A stretch of DNA of 64,000 nucleotides from Paractinoplanes brasiliensis. Its GTDB lineage: Bacteria; Actinomycetota; Actinomycetes; Mycobacteriales; Micromonosporaceae. Shown here piece by piece: positions 7,584 through 17,172 of this stretch. The notes beneath the pieces were generated by a model. The model was not told the origin of the DNA, searched no databases, and worked only from the letters and a program-made list of their open reading frames with translations. How positions within the stretch are numbered: position 1 is the first letter of the stretch; every line of letters starts with the position of its first letter. The stretch covers positions 1,550,001-1,614,000 of the forward strand of contig NZ_SNWR01000002.1 in assembly GCF_004362215.1 (NCBI RefSeq), in the 5' to 3' direction. The position numbers and the translations under genes are program-made.

Positions 7584-8690
7584 TCAGAGGGTGTCCGCCG
7601 CATTGTCGGCGAACCGGGCGTTCAGCTCGTCGGCGCGGTCCTGGTTGATCACCTTGTCGGGCGCCTGCTCCCAGCCGCGCGGCAGCTCGACCGAGACGGC
7701 GCCGTTGCGGGCCGCCCAGGACGCGGTGTCGTACACCGTACCGCCCGCGTCTTCGATCTTTGCGAGCGTCGCGGTCTGGAACTGCACGGGATGTCCTTGC
7801 CCGGCGGCGGTGATCATGTGCTGGTACATCGACTCGTACTCGGGCCGGGTCTGCACCAGCTCGCCGTTCTCCTCGCGCACGCTCAGGGAGTTGTTGGCCC
7901 ACACCCCGTACGTCTCCATGGTGGTCCTCTGGTGGTTCATCAGGGCGATGGTCGTGTTCGGATCAGTCTTCAGCGCGCCGCCGGCGTCGAGTGTCTGCCA
8001 CGGGTTGTACGCCACCGACGACGTGATGCCCAGCGGCGTCAGCCTCCGATGGTGAGCGGCCATCGCTTCTTCCAAGGCGTCCTGGTCGGCGCCGTCGGTG
8101 TAGCCGGCGCAGATGGCCGTGCTCCGGTTGGCCGCGACCCCGAACTGCTTGATGCACGGCTCGGCGAACACCGTGCAGGTGGCCGAGACCGTCACCTCGG
8201 CCCAGCGCGGACGTCCAGCCAGGACAGGGGCCAGTTTCGTCAGCAGATCCTCGTACGCGGCGAGGAAGCCGGCATCCCACCAGTGCGGCACGGTGTGTGC
8301 CGCGGTGACGTCGTCCGGATCGACCCAGGGAAGCGGGCCGTCGCCGATCTCCTTGGCCCACTCGGGCGAATCGATGCCGGCGAGCAGGCGCAGCTTGAGG
8401 AACGGGAAATCGGCGGCCGCTTCCGCGCCGTCCAGCAGTTCCTCGGCCGCTTCGCTGATGGCCGCGCCGGGCGTGGGCTGGGCGACGCTCCAGGGCAGCC
8501 GCAGCACCAGCCCGCGCAGCCGGCTCCGGTTGGCCGGACGGACCAGATGATCCTCGCGCACGAGCAGCCCGGCGACCCGCCCGCGCGGCGGAGGCAGTGG
8601 GGCGGTGGCCGCCGCGGCCGGTGCGGCACTGAGTCCGGCGGCCGCGAGCGGCAGTCCAGCGGCGAGCTTCAGCAATCCCCGTCGATGCAT
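7584..8690 (-). CDS. Secreted protein, possible glycoside-hydrolase-like fold
   Basis: 368 residues. An N-terminal export signal with a Tat-like motif (HRRGLLKLAAG) and AxA-type cleavage region (SAAPAAAA) is followed by a soluble domain. It has segments typical of TIM-barrel sugar-binding proteins (LVLRLPWSVAQPTPG, FLKLRLLAGIDSPEWAKEIG, VPHWWDAGFLAAYEDLLTKL, SSVAYNPWQTLD), but I could not assign a family or catalytic pair. Its start lies only 10 bases from the stop of the upstream beta-propeller gene, so the two are probably co-transcribed. 7429-7583, downstream, holds no convincing gene. Confidence 0.75.
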   Translation of the reverse strand: MHRRGLLKLAAGLPLAAAGLSAAPAAAATAPLPPPRGRVAGLLVREDHLVRPANRSRLRGLVLRLPWSVAQPTPGAAISEAAEELLDGAEAAADFPFLKLRLLAGIDSPEWAKEIGDGPLPWVDPDDVTAAHTVPHWWDAGFLAAYEDLLTKLAPVLAGRPRWAEVTVSATCTVFAEPCIKQFGVAANRSTAICAGYTDGADQDALEEAMAAHHRRLTPLGITSSVAYNPWQTLDAGGALKTDPNTTIALMNHQRTTMETYGVWANNSLSVREENGELVQTRPEYESMYQHMITAAGQGHPVQFQTATLAKIEDAGGTVYDTASWAARNGAVSVELPRGWEQAPDKVINQDRADELNARFADNAADTL

Positions 8691-8700
8691 GCCGGCGACA

Positions 8701-10911
8701 TTAGCTCACCCGCAGAATCGTCACGGTGTCGTCGCCGCCGTTGGAGACATACGCGAACTTGCCGTTGGGGGCGACGGCCATCGTGCGCGGGCTCCGGCCG
8801 ACCGGGACGGTGGCGGTGACCTTGCCGCTGGCGGGGTCGATGACGGAGACCGAATTGCTTGCCTCGTTGACCGCGTACGCGTGCCCGGAGTCGACGGCGA
8901 ACGCGGCGGCCTGCGGTTTCCGGCCGACCTTGAACGGGCCACGGCGTTCCAGCGTCTCGGTGTCGATCAGGTCGACGGCGTTGGCCTGGAAGCAGGCGAC
9001 CACGACCGTGCGGCCGTCGGGTGACACGGCCAGGCTGTGCGGGGCGGCGCTGACCGGGATCGACTTCAGCCGCTTGTCGTTGCGGGTGTCGATGACCGAA
9101 ACCGTGCTCGACTCGTGGTCCGGGGTGAACGCGCGCTGCCCGTCGGTGCCGAACGAGACGGCGTGCGGGTTCTCGGGGACGAAAACGCGGCCGGTCAGCT
9201 CCTCGGACTCGTAGATCTCGACGTTGCGACCGCCGTGGATGGGCACCCACAGCCGTCCGTCGGGGGCCACCGCCAGCGCGTACGGCTGGACTCCGGTCCT
9301 CAGGTTCTGCAGGACGGTCAGCTTCTGGGCGTCGACGACGGCTACCCCGCTGCCGCTGAGGTCGTCCTCGTACATGGAGACGAAGACGCGCTTGCCGTCC
9401 TGCGACACGGTGACGAATCGCGGGGTGTTGCGCAGCGTGACGTTCCTGACCTGCCCGGACTGCAGGTCGGCCACGGAGAGGATCCGCGAGTTCTGGTTGG
9501 CTACGTACAGCGTCTTGCTGTCGGGCGAGACGGCCACACCCTCGGGCTCGTCCCCCACCTCGATCGTGCCGGCGACGGTCGGCTTGTCCAGGCTCGCCGG
9601 AACTGCCTGGCCGTTGCCCTGCTGCTCGGCGTTCCCCTGACCGGCGTTGCCGTTTCCGGTCTCGTCACCCTCGTCGGCGCCGCTGCCCTGGTCGGCGCCG
9701 TTGCCGCCGGTCCGGCCCTGCTCGTCGGCGGGCGGCTGGGCCACTTGCTCCTGTTTCGTGGGCGGGGACTGGTCGTCGCGCAGTGTCACGGCGGCGGCGA
9801 GTCCCGTGCCGGCGAGCAGCACCAGCGCGGTCGCCCCGGCGATGATCAGCCCTTTACCCCGGCGGCGGGTTCTCGACGGCGACGCGACGGCAGGCGCACG
9901 GTCGACAGCCGCCCATCCGCCACGGGAGGCCGGCTCGGTCTCCAGCGGTTCCCAGCGATACGGCTCGTCGTCGTCCCGCTCGTCGGTCGTGACAGGGTGG
10001 GTCGCCAGCGGTGTCGTCTCGGCCGGCCACACGTCACTCTGCTCGGCAGAGGGCGGGGTCGTGTCGGGCCGCTCCGGCTCACCGGGCCACCCGGCCAGCG
10101 CGTCCGTTCCCCAGGGGTCGGGCGTGAACCCGTCCGGCGTCGGAGCCTGTTCACCCTCAAGCGGCTCGACCGGGGTCGGAGATGTCGCAGTTGGGGCCGG
10201 GTCCGCCACGTCGTCGGCCGGAGACGTGCCGGTCGCGGCCGGCTGGACAGCTTCGGCGGGTGAGGCGGCATCGAGCGGCAGGGCAGCCTCGGGCGGCAGG
10301 GCCGTCTCCGACGGCACGGCGGCACCCGAGGGCCAGGCCGTTTCCGACGGCACGGCCGCACCCGACGGCCATGCCGTTTCCGACGGCACGGCGGCACCCG
10401 AGGGCCAGGCCGTTTCGGACGGCACGGCGGTGGCTGGTGGCCATTCCGCTTCGAGAGGATCGAAGGTGGTCCGGGCGGCGGTGATGTGGCCCGTGACCGG
10501 CAGGTCGGCCGCCCCGGCGGGGCCGTCGAGCGAGACCATGCCCGTCAGCGGGCCGTCGCCCGGCAGCCACTGCACCTGCAGGAGTCCTCCGGCGATGCGC
10601 GCTCGAAGGCCCGCGCCGGTGACCTTGATCGTGGAGGTCAGGGCGATCGGGGCGCCCTCGATCTTGATCGCCGCGGAGAGCCGGGGCGTGCCCGGTGACA
10701 CGGGACCGAAGTCGATCCTCGGCGGGACCAGGGAGATCGAGGTCTCGCGCACGGCCTGCCGCGCGGCCGCTGACACCTCGGGATTGTCGGCGGTGATCAG
10801 GCGCACGAGGGAAGCTCGGGCCGTCACCGCGACGTCGCGCTCGTCGCTTCGCGCCTGGTCGCGCAGCTCGTCGACGGTCGCGAGCTGCTCGGGCAGACTA
10901 TGCGTGTTCAT
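8701..10911 (-). CDS. Membrane-anchored YVTN beta-propeller protein with Pro/Ala/Glu repeat linker
   Basis: 736 residues. Residues 1-150 form a cytoplasmic N-terminal domain of unknown family. Residues 155-340 are a low-complexity Pro/Ala/Glu/Thr linker that includes four near-identical 12-residue units (PSETAWPSGAAV). One membrane helix follows (GKGLIIAGATALVLLAGTGL, about 350-375), then a Gly/Asn/Gln-rich stalk, then a seven-bladed propeller (about 430-736) built from repeats of the form VGDEPEGVAVSPDSKTLYVA and GRSPRTMAVAPNGKFAYVSN. The topology implies an external propeller on a spacer, for binding or sensing at the cell surface. It is probably co-transcribed with the small gene upstream and the secreted protein downstream. 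Confidence 0.85.
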   Translation of the reverse strand: MNTHSLPEQLATVDELRDQARSDERDVAVTARASLVRLITADNPEVSAAARQAVRETSISLVPPRIDFGPVSPGTPRLSAAIKIEGAPIALTSTIKVTGAGLRARIAGGLLQVQWLPGDGPLTGMVSLDGPAGAADLPVTGHITAARTTFDPLEAEWPPATAVPSETAWPSGAAVPSETAWPSGAAVPSETAWPSGAAVPSETALPPEAALPLDAASPAEAVQPAATGTSPADDVADPAPTATSPTPVEPLEGEQAPTPDGFTPDPWGTDALAGWPGEPERPDTTPPSAEQSDVWPAETTPLATHPVTTDERDDDEPYRWEPLETEPASRGGWAAVDRAPAVASPSRTRRRGKGLIIAGATALVLLAGTGLAAAVTLRDDQSPPTKQEQVAQPPADEQGRTGGNGADQGSGADEGDETGNGNAGQGNAEQQGNGQAVPASLDKPTVAGTIEVGDEPEGVAVSPDSKTLYVANQNSRILSVADLQSGQVRNVTLRNTPRFVTVSQDGKRVFVSMYEDDLSGSGVAVVDAQKLTVLQNLRTGVQPYALAVAPDGRLWVPIHGGRNVEIYESEELTGRVFVPENPHAVSFGTDGQRAFTPDHESSTVSVIDTRNDKRLKSIPVSAAPHSLAVSPDGRTVVVACFQANAVDLIDTETLERRGPFKVGRKPQAAAFAVDSGHAYAVNEASNSVSVIDPASGKVTATVPVGRSPRTMAVAPNGKFAYVSNGGDDTVTILRVS
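10300..10446. repeat. In-frame 36-bp tandem repeat
   Basis: Four near-identical 36-bp copies encode the 12-residue unit PSETAWPSGAAV on the minus strand. Copies differ at scattered positions, giving A/P and W/L substitutions. They form part of the linker of the beta-propeller protein and are a likely site of length variation. Confidence 0.85.
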
Positions 10912-10950
10912 CTGGTCACCGCCCTGTCTCGGAGTGGACGGCCGACCGGA

Positions 10951-11154
10951 TCAGTCGACCGGGTGTGGCCGAAGCTGGAGGACCGGGGCGACGTGCCCCG
11001 GGGGCAGCGCGGGCAGCACCTGTTCCGCGCCGAGTTCGCGCAGCAGATGCCGCGCCGTGCGCCGCCATCGCAGATCATCGTCGGCCTGGCCATCGATGAA
11101 GGCCTCAGCCGGCAGCGCCGCCAGCGCTGCCAGTAACCGTCCGTCATCCCACAT
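10951..11154 (-). CDS. Small hypothetical protein (67 aa)
   Basis: Starts MWDDGRLLAALAALPAEAF and continues DLRWRRTARHLLRELGAEQV. Third codon positions are almost all G/C and the composition is protein-like, unlike the other frames here. The stop lies 40 bases before the start of the beta-propeller gene on the same strand, suggesting one transcript. ATG 11154 has a weak GGAG just upstream; TTG 11190 would add 12 residues. Family unknown. Confidence 0.5.
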   Translation of the reverse strand: MWDDGRLLAALAALPAEAFIDGQADDDLRWRRTARHLLRELGAEQVLPALPPGHVAPVLQLRPHPVD

Positions 11155-11294
11155 GCTCCGGGGTACGGGCGGCGCGTCCACCGGGTTCAAAACAGCAGCA
11201 CATCTGGCACAGCCTTCGGTCGGTCTCCAGCCCTGGCCCTGTCCACACGCCGCCCGCGACGGTTCGGTTCAAGCGGGCCTCCCAAAGACGCCCG

Positions 11295-11515
11295 ACTCTG
11301 GTGCTCGGCTCGGCTCGGGCGCGGCCGGTCGTCTCGGTGTGACCTGGGTCGACAATCAACCCGCGGTCGGCGGCACCCCGTTCGCGGTGATCGGCATCGT
11401 CGACGACGTCGAGCGCAGAGCCGACACGCTGCTCGGTGCCATGATCCCGGGCGGTACGGCCCGGGTGGTCCGGGGCGCCGCCCGCAGCGAACCGGCCGAC
11501 GCCTTACGCCGCTGA
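11295..11515 (+). pseudogene. Relic of an FtsX/MacB-type ABC permease
   Basis: The stretch GVTWVDNQPAVGG, TPFAVIGIVDDVERRAD, TLLGAMIPGGTARVV (11336-11515) matches the extracytoplasmic core of MacB/FtsX permeases, where a VGGxPFxVVGI segment precedes a regulatory loop. Upstream, an LVLGSARA-like piece is in another frame, so there is a frameshift near 11310-11335. No membrane helices, start or remaining domains are present. 11155-11294 and 11516-11825 contain no recognisable gene. Confidence 0.5.
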
Positions 11516-11825
11516 CCCCGCCCCGCCGGGCCGAGTGTGGCGGGCCCACCACCGCCGGCCCGCCGACGTCCGCCCGCCGGCTCTCACCGCGGCGAGAGCA
11601 AACCGAGCCGGCGTGGAGGTTTCGCCCGGCGTGGGATGCCGCGACCGCACGGCGCGGGCACGGTGAATGGCGACCGACGCGTGGGCGGCGTACCGGACCC
11701 GGCGGCGGGCTTATCGAACCGGGCGGGGCGGTGGGCCGTACCAAGGATCGAATGGGGGCGGAGGTGGTGTCCCACCTGGGCCGGGGCGTACCGTCCGGGG
11801 AGCCCCCGAGAACGGGAAGGAAACG

Positions 11826-14800
11826 TTGACCGCCATCTTTGGGACCACACCGGGATCAATCGCCGATCTCGAAGTGGTCGCGCAGCTCGGCCGGGGGGCC
11901 GAGACGGTGGTCTACCGTGTCCGGCGCCGTGGGGAGGACTATGCGCTCAAGGTGCTCGCGGCCGCCGACTCGGGCCGGGCGCTGACCGCGATCCGGCGTG
12001 AGGCGGCCCTGCTCGGCTGTGTCGGGCATCCCCTGCTGCCGCGGATCTTCGAGGTGGGCCGCTCCGACGCCGGGGCCTATCTGGTGCTCGAGTACATCGA
12101 CGGCGCCCCGCTGACCCAGGTGCTGCAGCGCGGCCCGCTCGACGAGGACGACGTCGTACGCCTGGCCGTCGACCTGGTCGGCCCCCTCGCGGCCGCGCAC
12201 CGGGTCGGCCTGGTGCACCGCGACGTGAAGCCGGACAACGTGATCGTCGACCGGACGGGCACGGCCCGGTTGATCGACTTCGGACTGGCCGGGCGGTACG
12301 GCACGCACGACGACGGGGTGACGGGCACAGTCACCTACAGCGCGCCCGAGCAGACCGGCATGTTCAAGCGCCCGGTCGACGGCCGCTCCGACCTGTACGC
12401 GCTGGGGGTGCTGCTCCACGAATGCGTGACCGGCCGGGTGCCGTACCGGTCGGACGACGTCGGCGAGCTGATCCGGCTGCACGCCACCGCCCCCGTCCCC
12501 GACGCCCGGGCGCTGCGTCCCGGGTTGTCGCCGAGCCTGGCCGGGATCATCGCCACGCTCATGGCCAAGGACCCCGACGACCGCTACCAGAGCGGTGACG
12601 CCCTGCTGACCGACCTGCAGCGGCTGGCCGAGCGGCCCGGCGAGCGGTTCGAGCCGGGCACGGACAGGCGCGGGGTCCGGCCGATGGGTCCGACCCTGCT
12701 CGTCGGCCGTGATCAGGAGGTGATCGCGCTGGCCAACCGCTGGTTGCGGGCACGGGACGGCGCGGGCGGGGCGGCCCTGGTGGAGGGCCCGGCCGGCGCG
12801 GGCAAGACCCGGCTGGTGCGCGAGCTGACGAACGCCGTGGCCTCGGACGGCGACCTGGTGCTCTACGGCAAGTGCGTGCCCGACGACCCGATCCCCCTGG
12901 CGCCGCTGCGTGGTGCGGTGGAGCGTCACCTCCGTACGGTGGAACGCCTGCCCGCCGCCGAGCGGGAACACGCCGTCGCCCGGTTACGCCGTGCCGCCGG
13001 CCGGGGCGGTCCCCTGCTGCACACCCTGTCGCCGCTGCTGGCCGACCTGATGCGGGTGCAGCGGATCGGCGAGACCCACCGGCAGGAGCAGTTCGTCAAC
13101 GCGGTCGCGGCTTTCCTGGTCGGGCTGGCCGACGAGTTCCAGGGGGCGGTGCTGCACCTCGACGACGTGCAGTGGCTCGACGGCCCGACCCGCCGGGTGC
13201 TGCAGCAGGTGACCAACCGGCTCACCGGCACCCCGCTGCTCGTGATCGCGACCAGCCGGGACGACCCGGACAGCGCGGCCGCGCTCGACCGGTTCGGCGC
13301 CGACATGGACGCCACCCTCGACACCCGGCTCCCGCTGCGGCCGCTCGACACCGACGCCGTGCTGCAGCTCGTCGAGGAGCACCTGGGCGGCGTGCGCCTG
13401 CCCCGCCACCAGGTTCTCGAACTGGCTGAACGCGCCGGCGGCAACCCGTTCATCGTCGGCGAGTACGTGCGGGCCGTCTTCGACGCCGGGCTGATCACCC
13501 CGGCGTGGGGCGAGTGGACTCTCGACCTGGCCGGGCTCGACCGCCTGGAACTTTCCGGGGACGCCGTCGACCTGGTGCTGCAGCGCATCGACGGGCTGGG
13601 CGAGGAGAGCCGCCGCCTGCTGGTGGCCGGGGCGACGGCGGGCCGGTGGTTCCCGACCGAGCTGGTTGCGGCGGTCTGCGGCATCGAGGGGCGGCACGCG
13701 GGCGCCCTGCTGGCCGAGGCGGAGTCGCGCCGGCTGGTCACCGCGGCCGGCACCGGGGGTTACCGGTTCCTGCACGACCGGATCCGTGAGGCGTTGCTGG
13801 TCGGGCTGGACGAGGCGGCCACCCGCCGGCTGCATCAGCGGATCGCCGAGACGCTGGACGCGTCCACGTTCGACGACCGCCGCTACGTCTACCTGACCGC
13901 CCGGCACTACGCGCTGGGCGAGCTGCACCGCCGGCCGGACAGGGTGCACCTGAGCGGGTTCAACGCCGGCCGCCTGGCCCTGGCCGAACACGCCCCGGCC
14001 GAGGCCCGGGGGTTCCTCGAGGTCGCCGCCCGTGCCGCCGAGACCGCCGGACTGACCCCGCTGCCCGGTTTCTTCGTCGCGCTCGGCACCAGCTGCGCGC
14101 GCACCGGCCGGTTCGCCGAGGCGCTGCGGCACCTCGACCACGCGTTGCGCGTCGAGCCGGACAAGGTGCGCCGGGCCGAGATCCAGGCGCAGGTGGCCCA
14201 GGTGCACAACGCCTCGTGGAACCCCGACCGGGCCTACGACGCCGTCCGCCGCGGGCTGTCCGAACTGGGCCGGCCGCTGCCCCGGGGCCGGGCCGGGCTG
14301 ATCCTGACCACCCTGGCCTCGGTGCTGCTGGGGCTGGTCGTCGGGCGTACCCGCATCGGTTTCGGCACCGCCCGCGACCGCGCCCGGGAGCGTTACCGGC
14401 TGCAGGCCGTCCTGTACGACCTGGGCACGTTCGCGCTGTCCATGCGGATGCGGCGGCTGATGCGGGCGATGATGAGCCTGCGGGCGCTCTACCCGATCAA
14501 CCGGCTCGGTCCGGGCCGCGAGTACGCCCAGCACATGGCCGGCCTCGGGGTGATCGCCGACGTGGCCGGCAAGCACGCGCTGGCGACCCGGCTCTTCGAC
14601 CGTTCGGCCGCCGTGGCCGCCGAGCTCGGCGACCCGGAGCTGGTCGGCTACGTCGAGTGGAAGCGTGGGGCGGGCAGCCACCTGAGCGGGCGCGACGACG
14701 ACTCGCAGCTGTGGGGCCGGATCCTGATCGAACACGAGCGCTGGCTGGAGCTGGGCGACTACCTGACCGCGGTCGGCGGCGTCTGCATGCAGTACTTCCA

Positions 14801-17093
14801 GCGCGGCCGCACCGCCGACGCCGAGGCCTGGCTGCAGCGCGCCAAGGCCCGGATAGGCCCCGGCGCCCAGGCCGAGGGGGCCGGGATCTGGGCCGTCGAG
14901 GCCGTGATCGCGGCGCAGCGGGGGCGGAACGACGAGGCGAACGCGCACATCGAGGCGCTGCGCCGGTTCCTGCGGGCCAACCCGGACAACCCGATGCAGC
15001 TGATCAACCTGTACGGGGCCCGGATGATCACGCTGGTCGAGCACGAGCAGCTGGGCGAGCCGTTCGACCGGCTGGCCGCCGAGTTCGCCGGGCTCGGGCT
15101 CAAGCCGGGGTCGATCGTCCCGCAGCAGCGGGTGTTCTTCACGTTCGAGGCGCTGGGCCGGCTGACCCGCTGCCGCCGGGCCGGGGGCGGTCCGGAGTTG
15201 CTGGCCGCGGCGAAGGCGGCCGTCGACCGGCTCGGCGAGACGGCGGCCAACAAGCTGCTGCGCGGGTACCACCTGGTCGCCACGGCCGACTTCGAGGTGC
15301 TGGACGGGCGGCCTGAGGACGCCGTGCGCACGCTGGCCGGCGTCGAGGCCTCGCTGCTGCCGATGGACGCGCCGCTGATCACGTACGAGGCGGCCCGGGT
15401 CCGCGCCCGTGCGCTGCTCGCGCTCAACCAGCCCGGACCGGCCGCGCTGCAAGCGTCCATGGCCCGCACGATCGCCGCCGACCAGCAGTGGCCGCAGCGG
15501 GTGCGGTGGGTGGACGAGGAGTTCCCCGAGGCCCGCCCCGAGCTGCCCAGCCCGGCGCCGCTGGTCACCACGGGTGGACGGCACGCCGCCGAGGGCGGGG
15601 CGGCCGTCCTCTACCGCCGCCGGCTGGAGGCGCTGCAGCAGGTCAGCATGGCCTCGGCGACCCTGCTCGAGCCGCGTGAGCTGGCTCGGGTGGCCCTCGA
15701 CGAGACCCTGCGCTTCCTCGGCGCCGAGCGGGCCTTCCTGTTCCTGCTCGACCGCGACCTCAACCAGCTCGTCCCGCATGTCGGCCGCGACGGCGCCAGC
15801 CACGACATCCGGCACCTCACCGGGTACAGCGCCACGCTGGTCGAGCGGGTGCGGGAATCGGGTGAGCCGCTGGTGGTGACCGGCACCGAGGAGGGTGTCG
15901 CGCTCGGCTCGCACAGCATGCAGGCGCACGGGCTGCGCAGCATCATGATCGCGCCGCTGAAGTTCGACGGGCAGCTGCGCGGCGTGGTCTACCTGGACAG
16001 CCGGGTCGCCAAGGGCGTGTTCACCGACGACGACGTGGCGATCCTGAAGGCGATCACCAACCACATCGCGGTGTCGCTCGAGACCGCCCGGGCGGCCCAG
16101 CTCGAGGTGGCGGTGCAGACGGCCAGCCGGCAGCGCGACGTGGCCGAGACCCTGCGCGCGGCGATGGCCGACCAGAGTTCGTCGCTCGACCCCGACGAGG
16201 TGATGCGGCGCCTGCTCAGCAGCCTGACCCGTACGGTCGGGGGCAGCTCGGCGGTGCTGCTGACCCGGACGGAGGTTGACGGGCTGGTGGTGGCGGCGTC
16301 GCACGGCAACGGGGCGCCGGTGGGCGAGCGGTTCTCGGTGCCGTCCGACCTGCTCGGGCTGACCGGGCCGCGCACCCGCACGACGGCCCACGGCGCCGAG
16401 TCGGTCGACGCGCTGCTCGGGAAGCCGCGCAGCTGGTGGGCGATCCCGGTGGCGGTCCGCGGCGAGCCGTTCGGCATCCTGCTCGTCGGTTCGGCCCGCG
16501 ACGAGCCCATCACCGAGGCGCAGGCGCAGATAGCGGCCACGATCGCCGGCCAGGGCATGACCGCGTACGAGAATGCCCGCCTGTTCAGCCAGGTGCGGCG
16601 GCTGGCGACGATCGACGGGCTGACCGGCCTCTACAACCGCGGTCACTTCTTCACCGAGGCCGACCGCGAGGTCCGGCTGGCCCGCATGCACCGCACGCCG
16701 ATCGCCGCGGTGATGGTCGACATCGATCATTTCAAGAGCATCAACGACACGTACGGGCATCCGGTCGGCGACGAGGTGATCCGCGTGGTGGCCGACCGGC
16801 TGCGCCAGGCGCTCGGCGCCGGGGACGTGCTCGGGCGGTACGGCGGCGAGGAGTTCGCGCTGGTCGTCCCGCAGGACACGCACGCCGCGGCCGAGGTGGC
16901 GGCGCGGCTGCATCGGGTCGTGTCGGGTGAGCCGGTGCAGACCGCCGCGGGCCTGCTGCCGGTCACGATCAGCGTCGGCCTGGCGAGCGGCAGCGGCGAC
17001 GCCCTGGACCTGCAGTTGCTGCTGACCCGGGCCGATCACGCGCTCTACGAGGCCAAACAGAGCGGCCGCAACCGGGTCTGCGTCGCCCCCTGA
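11826..17093 (+). CDS. Ser/Thr kinase - AAA ATPase - TPR - GAF - GGDEF multidomain protein
   Basis: 1755 residues. Residues 15-270 are a Hanks-type kinase: VAQLGRGAETVVYRV glycine loop, ALKVL lysine, HRDVKPDNVIVD catalytic loop near 131, DFGLAG. Residues 290-600 form a STAND/AAA-like ATPase: Walker A EGPAGAGKTRL near 320 and LHLDDVQWLDG. Residues about 690-1240 are helical TPR-like repeats. Two GAF domains follow at about 1264-1430 and 1438-1580, then a C-terminal GGDEF domain from about 1597 (DGLTGLYNRGHFF, DIDHFKSINDTYG, active-site RYGGEEF near 1670). The intact GGEEF predicts diguanylate cyclase activity. TTG 11826 is chosen because AAGGAA precedes it and the kinase begins within 15 residues; a start at 11667 would add a Gly/Arg-rich tail. 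A hairpin follows the stop. Confidence 0.9.
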   Translation: MTAIFGTTPGSIADLEVVAQLGRGAETVVYRVRRRGEDYALKVLAAADSGRALTAIRREAALLGCVGHPLLPRIFEVGRSDAGAYLVLEYIDGAPLTQVLQRGPLDEDDVVRLAVDLVGPLAAAHRVGLVHRDVKPDNVIVDRTGTARLIDFGLAGRYGTHDDGVTGTVTYSAPEQTGMFKRPVDGRSDLYALGVLLHECVTGRVPYRSDDVGELIRLHATAPVPDARALRPGLSPSLAGIIATLMAKDPDDRYQSGDALLTDLQRLAERPGERFEPGTDRRGVRPMGPTLLVGRDQEVIALANRWLRARDGAGGAALVEGPAGAGKTRLVRELTNAVASDGDLVLYGKCVPDDPIPLAPLRGAVERHLRTVERLPAAEREHAVARLRRAAGRGGPLLHTLSPLLADLMRVQRIGETHRQEQFVNAVAAFLVGLADEFQGAVLHLDDVQWLDGPTRRVLQQVTNRLTGTPLLVIATSRDDPDSAAALDRFGADMDATLDTRLPLRPLDTDAVLQLVEEHLGGVRLPRHQVLELAERAGGNPFIVGEYVRAVFDAGLITPAWGEWTLDLAGLDRLELSGDAVDLVLQRIDGLGEESRRLLVAGATAGRWFPTELVAAVCGIEGRHAGALLAEAESRRLVTAAGTGGYRFLHDRIREALLVGLDEAATRRLHQRIAETLDASTFDDRRYVYLTARHYALGELHRRPDRVHLSGFNAGRLALAEHAPAEARGFLEVAARAAETAGLTPLPGFFVALGTSCARTGRFAEALRHLDHALRVEPDKVRRAEIQAQVAQVHNASWNPDRAYDAVRRGLSELGRPLPRGRAGLILTTLASVLLGLVVGRTRIGFGTARDRARERYRLQAVLYDLGTFALSMRMRRLMRAMMSLRALYPINRLGPGREYAQHMAGLGVIADVAGKHALATRLFDRSAAVAAELGDPELVGYVEWKRGAGSHLSGRDDDSQLWGRILIEHERWLELGDYLTAVGGVCMQYFQRGRTADAEAWLQRAKARIGPGAQAEGAGIWAVEAVIAAQRGRNDEANAHIEALRRFLRANPDNPMQLINLYGARMITLVEHEQLGEPFDRLAAEFAGLGLKPGSIVPQQRVFFTFEALGRLTRCRRAGGGPELLAAAKAAVDRLGETAANKLLRGYHLVATADFEVLDGRPEDAVRTLAGVEASLLPMDAPLITYEAARVRARALLALNQPGPAALQASMARTIAADQQWPQRVRWVDEEFPEARPELPSPAPLVTTGGRHAAEGGAAVLYRRRLEALQQVSMASATLLEPRELARVALDETLRFLGAERAFLFLLDRDLNQLVPHVGRDGASHDIRHLTGYSATLVERVRESGEPLVVTGTEEGVALGSHSMQAHGLRSIMIAPLKFDGQLRGVVYLDSRVAKGVFTDDDVAILKAITNHIAVSLETARAAQLEVAVQTASRQRDVAETLRAAMADQSSSLDPDEVMRRLLSSLTRTVGGSSAVLLTRTEVDGLVVAASHGNGAPVGERFSVPSDLLGLTGPRTRTTAHGAESVDALLGKPRSWWAIPVAVRGEPFGILLVGSARDEPITEAQAQIAATIAGQGMTAYENARLFSQVRRLATIDGLTGLYNRGHFFTEADREVRLARMHRTPIAAVMVDIDHFKSINDTYGHPVGDEVIRVVADRLRQALGAGDVLGRYGGEEFALVVPQDTHAAAEVAARLHRVVSGEPVQTAAGLLPVTISVGLASGSGDALDLQLLLTRADHALYEAKQSGRNRVCVAP

Positions 17094-17115
17094 GAGCCCG
17101 TTGAACAACGTGCTC
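17094..17115 (+). terminator. Hairpin after the kinase/GGDEF gene
   Basis: Arms GAGCCCGTTG (17094-17103) and CAACGTGCTC (17106-17115) pair with one mismatch around a two-base loop, directly after the stop. The convergent ABC permease gene ends at 17173. Confidence 0.55.
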
Positions 17116-17172
17116 GGTCAGCCGGGAGTGCCGGCCGTCCTCGCCTTTCCCCGGCGTCGCGCCGACCGGCGG

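Noticed and set aside
9037..11335. Long plus-strand open frames opposite the beta-propeller gene
   Set aside because: They are composition-driven; only the last part (11336-11515) has protein similarity, and it is reported as a relic.
12984..17108. Very long minus-strand open frame opposite the kinase/GGDEF gene
   Set aside because: It is rich in Arg, Gly, His and Gln with no domain, and mirrors the G/C-rich third positions of the real plus-strand gene.
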